Positions 6,825-13,418 of a stretch of 17,103 nt of DNA are shown in pieces. The notes below the pieces were generated by a model. That model was not told where the DNA came from. It saw only the letters and a list, made by a program, of their open reading frames with translations, and searched no databases. Source of the stretch: Intrasporangium_A sp051961875 (lineage in GTDB: Bacteria > Actinomycetota > Actinomycetes > Actinomycetales > Dermatophilaceae); NCBI RefSeq assembly GCF_051961875.1, contig NZ_JBQCCV010000205.1, forward strand, positions 1-17,103. Direction: 5' to 3'. The stretch's first letter is position 1, and the number at the start of each line of letters is the position of its first letter. Position numbers and translations under genes: made by a program.

Positions 6825-6893
6825 GTCGAGTGAGCGGTTGGTCCCACCCGTCACACCAGGGCTGTGACCCCTGAGGCGGGTCGCTCACTCGAC
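6825..6893. repeat. 69-bp palindromic repeat, copy 2
   Basis: Matches copy 1 at 66 of 69 positions with the same 12-bp ends (6825-6836 and 6882-6893). The three differences (G/A, T/C, T/C) all fall in the central part; both arms are identical. It lies 35 bp after copy 1. Same orientation. Confidence 0.85.
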
Positions 6894-6906
6894 TTCGTGG
6901 GTGCTC

Positions 6907-6937
6907 GTCGAGTCAGCGCTTCGGTCCCACCCGTCAC
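6907..6937. repeat. decayed third copy of the palindromic repeat (left half)
   Basis: GTCGAGTCAGCG (6907-6918) followed by GGTCCCACCCGTCAC matches the first half of the unit with about three changes. The right half is not recognisable, and the SpoIID-like gene's stop codon lies about 20 bp further on. This looks like a truncated or worn copy. Confidence 0.6.
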
Positions 6938-6955
6938 GGCGGGGACAAGGCTGGG

Positions 6956-9226
6956 TCAGTTGATCGCGTCGCGGACCTTGGCGACGACGGTGTTCGAGAC
7001 GACCGTGGGGCCCCCGAGCACGTAGGCCGACTGGGGCTTGAGGCGCACCAGCTCGTCGCGGATCGCGTCCGGCAGCCGGTCGCTTCGAGTCAGGAGGACG
7101 GGCGCCCCGAAGGAGCCGGCCACCGCGGCGGCGGCGAGCGCGTCCGGGAAGTTCTCGCCGGAGGGAACGTACACCGAGGTCGCCGTGGAGAACTGCTTGG
7201 CGACCGCGGCGGCGGTGCCGTAGCGGTCACTGCCGGCGAGGCGGGTGACGCTCCCGGTGCTCGTGTAGCGGGCGAGCTGCGAAGCGACGCCGGCGGAGAC
7301 CGCGCCGGTGCTGCCGAGGACGACGATGCGGTCGGGCCGCAGGGTCGACAGCGCCTTGGCGGTTGCCGCCGGCACGCTCGTGGGCTTCGTCAGCAGGACG
7401 GGCGCCTTGTCACGGCCGGCGAGGGCGGCGCCGGCGAGCGCGTCCGGGAAGTCCTCGCCGGTCGCGACGTAGGCGACCTTTCCGCGGGGCGGGTAGTAGC
7501 CCGCGATGAGCGCGGCAGTGTCGTAGCGGTTGCTGCCACCGACGCGCTGCAGGGCGCGTCCGGTCGTCATGGCCTGAAGGGACTTGGCGACAGAGTCGGA
7601 CACGGCGCCGGTGCCGCCGAGGACGACGACACGGGTGGGCCGTAGGCGGTTCATCGCATCGCGCGTCGCGGTGGGGACCGCGTTCGTCTGGGTCAACAGC
7701 AGCGGGCCGCCGTAATACGCCGCACGGGCCGCCCCGGCGTGGGCGTCGGGGAAGTCGCTCCCGCTGGCGACGTAGACGACATCGACTCCCGGCGAGAAGG
7801 CGCGGGAGGCCTCCGCGGCCGTCGAGAAGCGGTCCGATCCGGCGACGCGGCTGATGGTGCCGGGGCTGACGGTGCCGGGGTCCGCGGCCTTCGCGTTGAT
7901 CGTGAAGTAGTTCGACGACAGGCCGTCGCTGTATGACGGCCACGGGCGGACGCCCATGCTGCCGTTGCCGCTCGTGTCCTTGGAGACGTACGCACCGGTC
8001 GAGGTGAAGCCCTCGACGCGGACGGACTGGACGCGGCCACCCCAGTCGCCGCTGCCGTCTCGCTTGAGGATCTGGATGCGCTCGACGCGAGCGATTCCGA
8101 AATAGGACTCCAGCGCGGCGACAGGCAACTTGGCGTTCCAGGCATGGGGACGGCCGCCTGCGTAGGCGCCGTCATAGGGGTCGTCCTTAGCGGGGAGGTA
8201 CTTGTGGTCCCCGCCGGCGGCGACCGCACGTCCGCCGTTCGAGGAGGAGTACATGGTTGTCGCCAGCCGGACCCCGTCGGGGAACTTGAAGTTGAGGACT
8301 TCCCCCGGAGTGGCGTCGATGGCCGCGTTCGTCGAGCCCCACTCGTAGGAGGTGATCGTGCCGTCGGGCTTGCGGGCGCCGCGGCCCTTGTAGACCTGGC
8401 AGCTCGTTGTGTCGCAGGTGTCGTAGTAGCTCGTGTGCTTGCTCCGGGTGGAGGCATATGTCCGGGCCGCGACCGCCTGTGACTTGAGAGCCTCCAGCTG
8501 CCATGACGGCGGCATCTCCGACGGGACGACGCCGCGGAGATAGTCCTCCATCGGTAGGGCGTTGACGGTGGCGAGCTTCGTCGTGCCGGTGTGCTCCGCC
8601 GTGATCGTGCCGCGGTAGACCCGCCGCTCGCCGCCGGGCAGGAACAGGTCAACGGTGCTCTTGGCTTGCCCGACCGACTCAGTGGCCTGCGTGCTGGAGA
8701 ACGTGACCGGGCACGGAGTCTTGTCCTTCTGGTAAACGCTCCACTTCGAGTTCTGGTAGGACTCGACGACGCAGGTCGTCGCGGTCTTACCCGTCGCCGT
8801 GACCTTCCACTGAGTCGGCTCGGGAGGCAGCGCGAGCGCCTTGCCGCCCCCGGTCGCCATCGCGAGCCCAGGACGGGCCCCGACCTGGACGACGCCGTCG
8901 TTGTCGATGGTGATCCCGATCTTGATCGTGGTCAGCGTCGTCTGTGCGATCGTCGTGCCGGGGTAGTAGAAGCTCAGGATCTCGCTGTGCTTGAGACCCT
9001 TCGTCGCCGCGCCCTGTGCGCCATACTGGGACATGCCGATGCCGTGCCCGTAGCCGCCGCCGACGACGTCGAAGACCGGGTCCGCCGGCCGGAGGTAGAC
9101 CTCGGACCCGGGCGCAGGCGCGGGTAGCGTCGCCGCGTTCGCCGTCGGGGCATCCGCGAATGCCGGAACGGCCGCGACGAGCGCGGCCGCAGCGAGCATC
9201 GCGAGATAACGAGGCGTTGTGCGCAT
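6956..9226 (-). CDS. exported SpoIID-domain protein with three cell-wall-binding (CWB2) repeats
   Basis: The 756-residue product starts at ATG 9226, with GGGAG 6 nt upstream. Residues 1-32 are a Sec signal peptide (MRTTPRYLAM, Ala/Val core, cut near ANAA). The SpoIID/LytB region spans about 52-445: GYGHGIGMSQYGAQGAA near the start of the mature part, then PMEDYLRGVVPSEMPPSW with Glu237 at the position of the catalytic glutamate of SpoIID glycan lytic transglycosylases, and KSQAVAARTYAS. CDTTSCQVYKG (Cys271, Cys276) matches the SpoIID metal-site region. Three CWB2 repeats of about 100 residues begin at Arg460, Arg561 and Arg662 (RVAGSDRFSTA, RVGGSNRYDTA, RLAGSDRYGTA), each with xGxxFPDAxA and VVVLGG-like blocks. 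It probably remodels peptidoglycan at the surface and not in sporulation. It converges on the ABC-F gene. Confidence 0.9.
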   Translation of the reverse strand: MRTTPRYLAMLAAAALVAAVPAFADAPTANAATLPAPAPGSEVYLRPADPVFDVVGGGYGHGIGMSQYGAQGAATKGLKHSEILSFYYPGTTIAQTTLTTIKIGITIDNDGVVQVGARPGLAMATGGGKALALPPEPTQWKVTATGKTATTCVVESYQNSKWSVYQKDKTPCPVTFSSTQATESVGQAKSTVDLFLPGGERRVYRGTITAEHTGTTKLATVNALPMEDYLRGVVPSEMPPSWQLEALKSQAVAARTYASTRSKHTSYYDTCDTTSCQVYKGRGARKPDGTITSYEWGSTNAAIDATPGEVLNFKFPDGVRLATTMYSSSNGGRAVAAGGDHKYLPAKDDPYDGAYAGGRPHAWNAKLPVAALESYFGIARVERIQILKRDGSGDWGGRVQSVRVEGFTSTGAYVSKDTSGNGSMGVRPWPSYSDGLSSNYFTINAKAADPGTVSPGTISRVAGSDRFSTAAEASRAFSPGVDVVYVASGSDFPDAHAGAARAAYYGGPLLLTQTNAVPTATRDAMNRLRPTRVVVLGGTGAVSDSVAKSLQAMTTGRALQRVGGSNRYDTAALIAGYYPPRGKVAYVATGEDFPDALAGAALAGRDKAPVLLTKPTSVPAATAKALSTLRPDRIVVLGSTGAVSAGVASQLARYTSTGSVTRLAGSDRYGTAAAVAKQFSTATSVYVPSGENFPDALAAAAVAGSFGAPVLLTRSDRLPDAIRDELVRLKPQSAYVLGGPTVVSNTVVAKVRDAIN

Positions 9227-9255
9227 GGAAAGCTCCCAGGTCCCGAGGCGGCGAT

Positions 9256-9315
9256 CACCAGTGTGTTGCAGGAGTGACTGGTGTGACAAGCAATCACATC
9301 GCTGTAATTCGCTGT
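9256..9315. promoter_or_regulatory. divergent control region between the SpoIID-like and NMO genes
   Basis: The 147-bp spacer (9227-9373) is A+T-richer than its surroundings. It contains a perfect dyad, CACCAGT (9256-9262) and ACTGGTG (9277-9283), 14 nt apart. A direct repeat TCGCTGT occurs at 9299-9305 and 9309-9315, exactly 10 bp apart. On the minus strand GTCAC occurs twice with 4 nt between (9275-9288). These could be operators for the wall protein gene. I could not place its -10 box with confidence. Confidence 0.35.
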
Positions 9316-9361
9316 CCCCGAGTCGAATTGCCTCAGGCTCGCCCCATGCGACCGCAAACGA

Positions 9362-9373
9362 TAGCGTCACGTC
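9362..9373 (+). promoter_or_regulatory. leaderless-type -10 box of the NMO gene
   Basis: TAGCGT (9362-9367, TAnnnT) lies 6 nt before ATG 9374, and no Shine-Dalgarno sequence is present. A -35 box is not evident. Confidence 0.45.
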
Positions 9374-10429
9374 ATGGTCGTGACCGAACTGGACGTCCCG
9401 ATCGTCGGCGCCCCGATGGCGGGCGGCCCGAGCACCCCCGAGCTCGCCGCGGCGGTCTCGGACGCTGGGGGCCTCGGGTTCCTCGCGGGTGGAATGCTCG
9501 ACGCACCAGAGCTGCACGAGCAGATTGCGGAGGTGTGGTCGCGCACCGAGCGCCCCTTCGGCGTCAACCTGTTCGTCCCCGCGACTGCCAACGTGTATGC
9601 CGCTCAGCCCCGGCCGCTCGACGGCCCGGACCGCGCGCGGGCTGTCGGGGAGTACCGGGAGCGCCTGGGGCCGGATGCGGCACGCCTCGGGGCCGAGCTC
9701 GGGGAGGCGCGGCCCGAGGACACCGACGACTGGGACCGCAAGATCGACGTCGTGATCGAGGAGCGTGTCCCCGTCGTGTCGTTCACGTTCGGCCTGCCGA
9801 GCGCCGCGGTGGTCCATGAGATTCAGCGGTCGGGCACCGAGGTCCTCGTCACGGTGACCGACGTCGACGAGGCGCGCGCGGCGGCGACCCACGAGGTGGA
9901 TGGCCTGTGCGTCCAGGGCCCCGAGGCCGGCGGGCACCGCGGCACCCTCGACGAGGCGAAGGATCCCTCGACCGACGACCTCATCGGCCTCGTCGAGGCG
10001 GTGCGGGCCGCCGTCGACCTGCCGATCATCGCTGCGGGCGGCGTGTCCCAGCCGCAGCGGGCGGCGCAGGTCCGCCTGGCGGGGGCCGACGCCATACAGG
10101 TCGGCACGCTCCTGCTGCTGACGCCCGAGGCTGGGACGCACCTGGTGCACCGGCGCGCCCTCGGCGACCCCGCGTTCACGGAGACCGCAGTGACGCGCGT
10201 GTTCTCCGGCAGGCTCGCCCGGTCGCTCACCAACGACTTCGTCCGCGCTCACGACGGGCACGCCCCGGCCGCGTATCCCGAGGTGAACCATGTCGCCGGC
10301 CCCCTCCGGCGGGCGGCCGCGGCTGCCGAGGACCCGCAATGGTTCGCCCTCTGGGCCGGGACCGGGTGGCGGGACGCGCGTCCGGTGCCCACCGCCGTCG
10401 TCGTGCGCGACCTCGCGGCCTCCCTCTGA
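9374..10429 (+). CDS. nitronate monooxygenase (2-nitropropane dioxygenase family)
   Basis: This is an FMN-dependent TIM-barrel oxidase; class I members oxidise propionate-3-nitronate and related nitronates, though other members are quinone reductases. The 351-residue product has APMAGGPSTPELAAAVSDAG (residues 13-32), GFLAGGM, PFGVNLFVP (61-69), QGPEAGGHRG (181-190, with His188 at the catalytic position) and IIAAGGV (218-224), then GADAIQVGTLLLLTPEAGTH for the phosphate-binding end. Length is normal. It is monocistronic on +, divergent from the wall protein gene. Tyr75 is TAT within TGAGCGGCATAC on the minus strand (9595-9606), and a rare ATA occurs in GCCATAC near 10092. Substrate cannot be told from sequence. 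Confidence 0.9.
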   Translation: MVVTELDVPIVGAPMAGGPSTPELAAAVSDAGGLGFLAGGMLDAPELHEQIAEVWSRTERPFGVNLFVPATANVYAAQPRPLDGPDRARAVGEYRERLGPDAARLGAELGEARPEDTDDWDRKIDVVIEERVPVVSFTFGLPSAAVVHEIQRSGTEVLVTVTDVDEARAAATHEVDGLCVQGPEAGGHRGTLDEAKDPSTDDLIGLVEAVRAAVDLPIIAAGGVSQPQRAAQVRLAGADAIQVGTLLLLTPEAGTHLVHRRALGDPAFTETAVTRVFSGRLARSLTNDFVRAHDGHAPAAYPEVNHVAGPLRRAAAAAEDPQWFALWAGTGWRDARPVPTAVVVRDLAASL

Positions 10430-10496
10430 GCTGTCCGCCCGGGGTCCGCCCTCAGGGCTCGGTGGCCTAACGCTGGCTCGGACCGGCGAGGGCGCG

Positions 10497-10525
10497 TTCG
10501 ACGAGCCGGGGCGGCTGCCTAGAGT
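10497..10525 (+). promoter_or_regulatory. leaderless-type promoter of the YbaK-like gene
   Basis: TTCGAC (10497-10502) and TAGAGT (10520-10525) are separated by 17 nt, and ATG 10532 follows 6 nt after the -10 box. There is no Shine-Dalgarno sequence. The rest of the 102-nt spacer after the NMO gene holds only a weak GC-rich hairpin near 10446-10462. Confidence 0.55.
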
Positions 10526-10531
10526 GCTGGC

Positions 10532-11065
10532 ATGGCCTCTGCTGAAGGAAACCTCACCTGGCTGCCCGCTGCCGACCACCCCGAGCTCGTCGCGCCCCCG
10601 GTGTCCGCAGCCCTCGCGCTCGTGCCCTACACGCGTGTCGCCGAGATCGACGCGAGTCTTGCCGACACCGCCGCCTTCTGCGAGGCGTACGATGTCGCAC
10701 TCGAGGCATCCGCGAACTGCGTCGTCGTCGAGGCACGCCGTGGAGAGGTGACGACCCTCGCGGCCGTCATGGTGCTCGCGACGGACCGGGCCGACATCAA
10801 CCGCGTCGTCCGCAAGCACCTCGGCGCTCGCAAGATCTCCTTCGCGGACCAGGCTAAGGCCGAAGAGCTGACCGGAATGCAGCAGGGCGGCATCACCCCG
10901 GTCGGCCTGCCCGACGGCTGGCCGATCCTCGTCGACGAGCACGTGGCCGCGGCCGGACGCGTCGTGATCGGCGCGGGAATCCGCGGGGCGAAGCTGCTCC
11001 TCGACGGCGCCGACCTCGCGAAGCTGCCCGGCGCCGAGGTCATCGCCCTCACCATCGACTCCTGA
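10532..11065 (+). CDS. YbaK/EbsC (aminoacyl-tRNA deacylase-like) family protein
   Basis: YbaK/ProX-type proteins hydrolyse mischarged aminoacyl-tRNAs such as Cys-tRNA(Pro) or Ala-tRNA(Pro). The 177-residue product has the family pattern: ASANCVVVEARRGEVTTLAAVMV (about 55-77, split here by the first beta strands), NRVVRKHLGARKISFADQA with the conserved basic positions, ELTGMQQGGITPVGLP (about 112-127), and RVVIGAGIRGAKLLL near the C-terminus. It resembles stand-alone editing domains and not the INS domain of ProRS. It is monocistronic and 57 nt before the aldo/keto reductase gene. The exact tRNA substrate is not assignable. Confidence 0.85.
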   Translation: MASAEGNLTWLPAADHPELVAPPVSAALALVPYTRVAEIDASLADTAAFCEAYDVALEASANCVVVEARRGEVTTLAAVMVLATDRADINRVVRKHLGARKISFADQAKAEELTGMQQGGITPVGLPDGWPILVDEHVAAAGRVVIGAGIRGAKLLLDGADLAKLPGAEVIALTIDS

Positions 11066-11110
11066 GCGGCCCGGCCCGGCCCGGCTCCAAGGGTCGCGGA
11101 GGCCCGCCAC

Positions 11111-11122
11111 TACGGTGGGGGA
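11111..11122 (+). promoter_or_regulatory. leaderless-type -10 box of the aldo/keto reductase gene
   Basis: TACGGT (11111-11116) lies 6 nt before GTG 11123. GGGGGA touches the start codon and is too close to act as a ribosome binding site. No clear -35 box. Just upstream (11067-11084) a CCGGC-type 5-bp repeat makes the spacer very G+C-rich. Confidence 0.4.
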
Positions 11123-12073
11123 GTGACGAGCTCCCCAACCATGACCTACCGACAGCTCGGCGACAGCGGCCTGACGGTCTCGACGGTCGGCCTGGGCTGC
11201 AACAACTTCGGACGACGTCTCGACGCCGACGCGACCGCCACCGTCGTCGGCGCGGCCCTCGATGCCGGCATCACGCTCTTCGACACGGCGGACATCTACG
11301 GCCTCGGCGCGAGCGAGGAGCTCCTCGGTCGGGCCCTCGGGCGCGAGCGCGAGAACGTTGTCGTGGCAACGAAGTTCGGTATGGACATGCAGGGCTCGAA
11401 CGGACCGGACTGGGGTGCCCGCGGCTCGCGGCGCTACATCCGCAAGGCCGTCGAGGCGAGCCTGCAGCGCCTCGGCACCGACTGGATCGACCTCTACCAG
11501 TACCACCGGCCCGACCCGGTCACGCCGCTCGAGGAGACGCTCGCCGCGCTGCACGAGCTCGTCGTCGAGGGCAAGGTGCGCTACATCGGCTCGAGCAACT
11601 TCGCCGGGTGGCAGGTCATCGAGGCCGACTGGGCCGCTCGCGCCGGGGGCCTCACCCCCTTCGTCTCCGCACAGAACGAGTACTCGCTGCTCGAGCGGGA
11701 CGTCGAGGATGAGCTCGTGCCCGCGTGCGAGCACGTCGGGGTCGGCATCCTCCCCTTCTTCCCGCTCGCCTCCGGGCTGTTGACCGGCAAGTACCGCCGC
11801 GGCGAGACAGCGCCCCAGGGGACGCGCATGGCCGGCCAGCCAGACCGGCTCGCCGATGCGGACTGGGACACCATCGAGGCGATCGAGGCGTATGCCGCTG
11901 AGCGCGGTCTGCGCCCCATCGACGTCGCGATCGGTGGCCTCGCCGCGCAGCCCGCGGTGGCCTCGGTCATCGCCGGAGCGACCCGGCCCGAGCAGGTCGC
12001 CGACAACGTCCGCGCCGGCCTCTGGGAGCCGACCGTCGAGGACCTCGCCGCACTCGACGCCGTCACCGCCTGA
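11123..12073 (+). CDS. aldo/keto reductase
   Basis: This is a NADPH-dependent TIM-barrel oxidoreductase acting on aldehydes and ketones. The 316-residue product carries the catalytic tetrad: Asp54 and Tyr59 in LFDTADIYG, Lys84 in VVATKFG and His128 in LYQYHRPDP. The cofactor-binding side shows YIGSSNFAGWQ (154-164) and the C-terminal IAGATRPEQVADNV. GTG 11123 is chosen for its upstream -10 box; ATG 11141 would remove six residues. The length and GLGCNNFG opening suit the KefF/YhdN-type AKR11-13 groups, but I do not assign one. Tyr257 is TAT inside GTATGCCGCTGAGC (11890-11903). Confidence 0.93.
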   Translation: MTSSPTMTYRQLGDSGLTVSTVGLGCNNFGRRLDADATATVVGAALDAGITLFDTADIYGLGASEELLGRALGRERENVVVATKFGMDMQGSNGPDWGARGSRRYIRKAVEASLQRLGTDWIDLYQYHRPDPVTPLEETLAALHELVVEGKVRYIGSSNFAGWQVIEADWAARAGGLTPFVSAQNEYSLLERDVEDELVPACEHVGVGILPFFPLASGLLTGKYRRGETAPQGTRMAGQPDRLADADWDTIEAIEAYAAERGLRPIDVAIGGLAAQPAVASVIAGATRPEQVADNVRAGLWEPTVEDLAALDAVTA

Positions 12074-12082
12074 CCCGCCGCC

Positions 12083-12119
12083 ACCTCGGTCGAGGTATTT
12101 ACCGGACGGTGGTGTCCGG
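12083..12119. terminator. paired hairpins between convergent genes
   Basis: ACCTC (12083-12087) pairs with GAGGT (12092-12096), followed on + by ATTTA. CCGGAC (12102-12107) pairs perfectly with GTCCGG (12114-12119). They fill the 49-nt gap between the reductase and regulator genes and probably terminate transcription from both sides. Confidence 0.5.
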
Positions 12120-12122
12120 GGA

Positions 12123-12686
12123 TCACCTCGAACCGGCGGGCGGCCGGTCGAGATCGAGCGGATAGGTGAACTCGTAGAACGCCACCCGTCGCGCTGTCGG
12201 GTTGCCCTGCCCGACACGTCGGTACCGCTCGACCACCTCGGTGATCTCGGCCGTCATCGCGTCGAGCTGCTCCGTCGTCACCAGCACCATCGCATCACGC
12301 GGCGTGCACGCGTCCTGCCACGCGACCGGCCAGGCGCCCGCGACACCGAGCCACCTGTCGTACTGCTCTGCGAAGTGCGCCGCGTAGTCGCGAGCCAGCC
12401 ACCCGAGCGCGCTCTCGGAGTCCTCGTCTCCGGCGACGTCGCTCGGGTACCAGTCCCGCGACGGCTCCACGGCACGCCAGACCCGCCGCTTGCCCGTGCC
12501 CTCGCCCGTGTCCGCGACGAGGCCCGCGGCCTCGAGCCGGCGCAGGTGGTAGCTCGTGGCGCCCGAGTTCGTCCCCAGTGCGCGTGCGAGGTCCGTCGCG
12601 GTGGCGGGTCCGCCGACGCGCAGCTGCTGAACCAGGCGCCCCCTGAGGGGGTGGGCGAGCGATCTCAGGGTGTCGTCAGCCGCCAT
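12123..12686 (-). CDS. winged helix-turn-helix (ArsR-like) transcriptional regulator
   Basis: The 187-residue product has an N-terminal winged helix (about residues 5-72): LAHPLRGRLVQQLRVGGPAT, then DLARALGTNSGATSYHLRRL as helix-turn-helix with recognition helix, and KRRVWRAV as wing. The C-terminal 110 residues are helical (LGWLARDYAAHFAEQYDRWL) and probably mediate dimerisation or sensing. There is one cysteine (Cys127), so a classical ArsR metal site is unlikely. I start at ATG 12686, because TATTGT lies 6 nt before it; an in-frame ATG at 12722 would lie upstream of that promoter. Three direct repeats cover the promoter, which suggests autoregulation. It is convergent with the aldo/keto reductase gene and divergent from rplM. 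Target genes are unknown. Confidence 0.85.
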   Translation of the reverse strand: MAADDTLRSLAHPLRGRLVQQLRVGGPATATDLARALGTNSGATSYHLRRLEAAGLVADTGEGTGKRRVWRAVEPSRDWYPSDVAGDEDSESALGWLARDYAAHFAEQYDRWLGVAGAWPVAWQDACTPRDAMVLVTTEQLDAMTAEITEVVERYRRVGQGNPTARRVAFYEFTYPLDLDRPPAGSR

Positions 12687-12689
12687 GCG

Positions 12690-12722
12690 TGCACAATACC
12701 TTTGCACAGTTCGTATGCACAA
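12690..12722 (-). promoter_or_regulatory. regulator promoter overlapped by three 13-bp-spaced direct repeats
   Basis: On the + strand TGCACAA (12690-12696), TGCACAG (12703-12709) and TGCACAA (12716-12722) recur every 13 bp with unrelated 6-nt spacers. On the minus strand these read YTGTGCA and overlap the -10 box TATTGT (12693-12698), which is 6 nt before ATG 12686. A TTGTGC (12717-12722) 18 nt upstream can serve as the -35. The layout fits an autorepressor operator with three half-sites. Confidence 0.6.
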
Positions 12723-12794
12723 CAGTCCTTGCAGGCCCAGTCCGAAAGTCGTTTCCGCAGGTCAAGCCCCGTTTTCGGCGGCTCCACCGCCGAT

Positions 12795-12823
12795 TTGGGA
12801 GGCGCCCCGGCCATCCGTACCAT
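12795..12823 (+). promoter_or_regulatory. promoter of rplM-rpsI
   Basis: TTGGGA (12795-12800) and TACCAT (12818-12823) are 17 nt apart, a good sigma-A-type pair. Transcription from about 12830 would give a leader of roughly 105 nt before TTG 12936. The leader contains the palindrome GAGCGCTC near 12873 and TTCAGCGGCATAC (12893-12905). An autogenous L13/S9 control element is possible, but I cannot draw a convincing fold. Confidence 0.55.
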
Positions 12824-12935
12824 TGATGAGGTTGTGCTGCGGAGCGCCGGCGAAGCCCGCCACCCACAGGGTGAGCGCTCGCGCGGAACGAGTTCAGCGG
12901 CATACAGGCACTCATCGAAGCAAAGGCAGACTCCA

Positions 12936-13379
12936 TTGCGCACCTACACCCCGAAGCCCGGCGAGGTCACTCGCACGTGGCACGTCATCGACGCGACCGA
13001 CGTCGTGCTCGGACGCCTCGCGAGCCAGGCCGCGGTCCTGCTGCGGGGCAAGCACAAGCCGCAGTTCGCGCCGCACGTCGACACCGGTGACTTCGTCATC
13101 ATCATCAACGCCGACAAGGTCGCCCTGACCGGCGCCAAGGCGGAGCAGAAGAAGGCCTACCGCCACTCCGGCTTCCCGGGCGGCCTCAAGGCGACGAGCT
13201 ACACCGACCTGCTCGCGAAGAACCCCGAGAAGGCCGTCGAGAAGGCGATCCGCGGGATGCTCCCCAAGAACAGCCTGGCCCGCCAGCAGCTGTCCAAGCT
13301 CAAGGTCTACCGCGGCGCCGAGCACCCGCACGGCGCCCAGAAGCCCGTGCCCTTCGAGATCTCCCAGGTCGCGCAGTAA
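12936..13379 (+). CDS. rplM: 50S ribosomal protein L13
   Basis: L13 is an early-assembly 23S rRNA-binding protein. The 147-residue product from TTG 12936 begins MRTYTPKPGEVTRTWHVIDA, the usual actinobacterial N-terminus. It continues with VVLGRLASQAAVLLRGKHK, FVIIINADKVALTG, YRHSGFPGGLK and AIRGMLPKN, and ends PVPFEISQVAQ. No ATG or GTG fits that N-terminus; the frame stays open far upstream, but those residues do not resemble L13. The ribosome binding site is weak (AAAGG at 12921-12925, 10 nt away). Weak site plus TTG start suggest limited initiation or extra control. rpsI follows after 39 nt. Confidence 0.96.
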   Translation: MRTYTPKPGEVTRTWHVIDATDVVLGRLASQAAVLLRGKHKPQFAPHVDTGDFVIIINADKVALTGAKAEQKKAYRHSGFPGGLKATSYTDLLAKNPEKAVEKAIRGMLPKNSLARQQLSKLKVYRGAEHPHGAQKPVPFEISQVAQ

Positions 13380-13418
13380 GCGCCGCCTCGAGCACTGACT
13401 GCGTAGAAAGAGAACCCA

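Noticed and set aside
6721..6937. Possible CRISPR array.
   Set aside because: There are only two full units and one half, each an almost complete palindrome of 69 bp, with spacers of 35 and 13 bp. That is not a regular repeat-spacer pattern, and no cas gene is in the window.
6956..12217. A 1753-codon open frame on the minus strand that runs upstream of the SpoIID-like gene through the NMO, YbaK-like and AKR genes.
   Set aside because: Only the part from ATG 9226 has a ribosome binding site, a signal peptide and domains. The upstream part is antisense to three well-supported genes and is low-complexity Arg/Gly/Asp/Val sequence, as expected from third-position G+C bias.
12687..12722. Earlier ATG at 12722 for the winged-helix regulator.
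   Set aside because: The added residues are encoded by the promoter and direct-repeat region, and a TAnnnT box sits 6 nt before ATG 12686.
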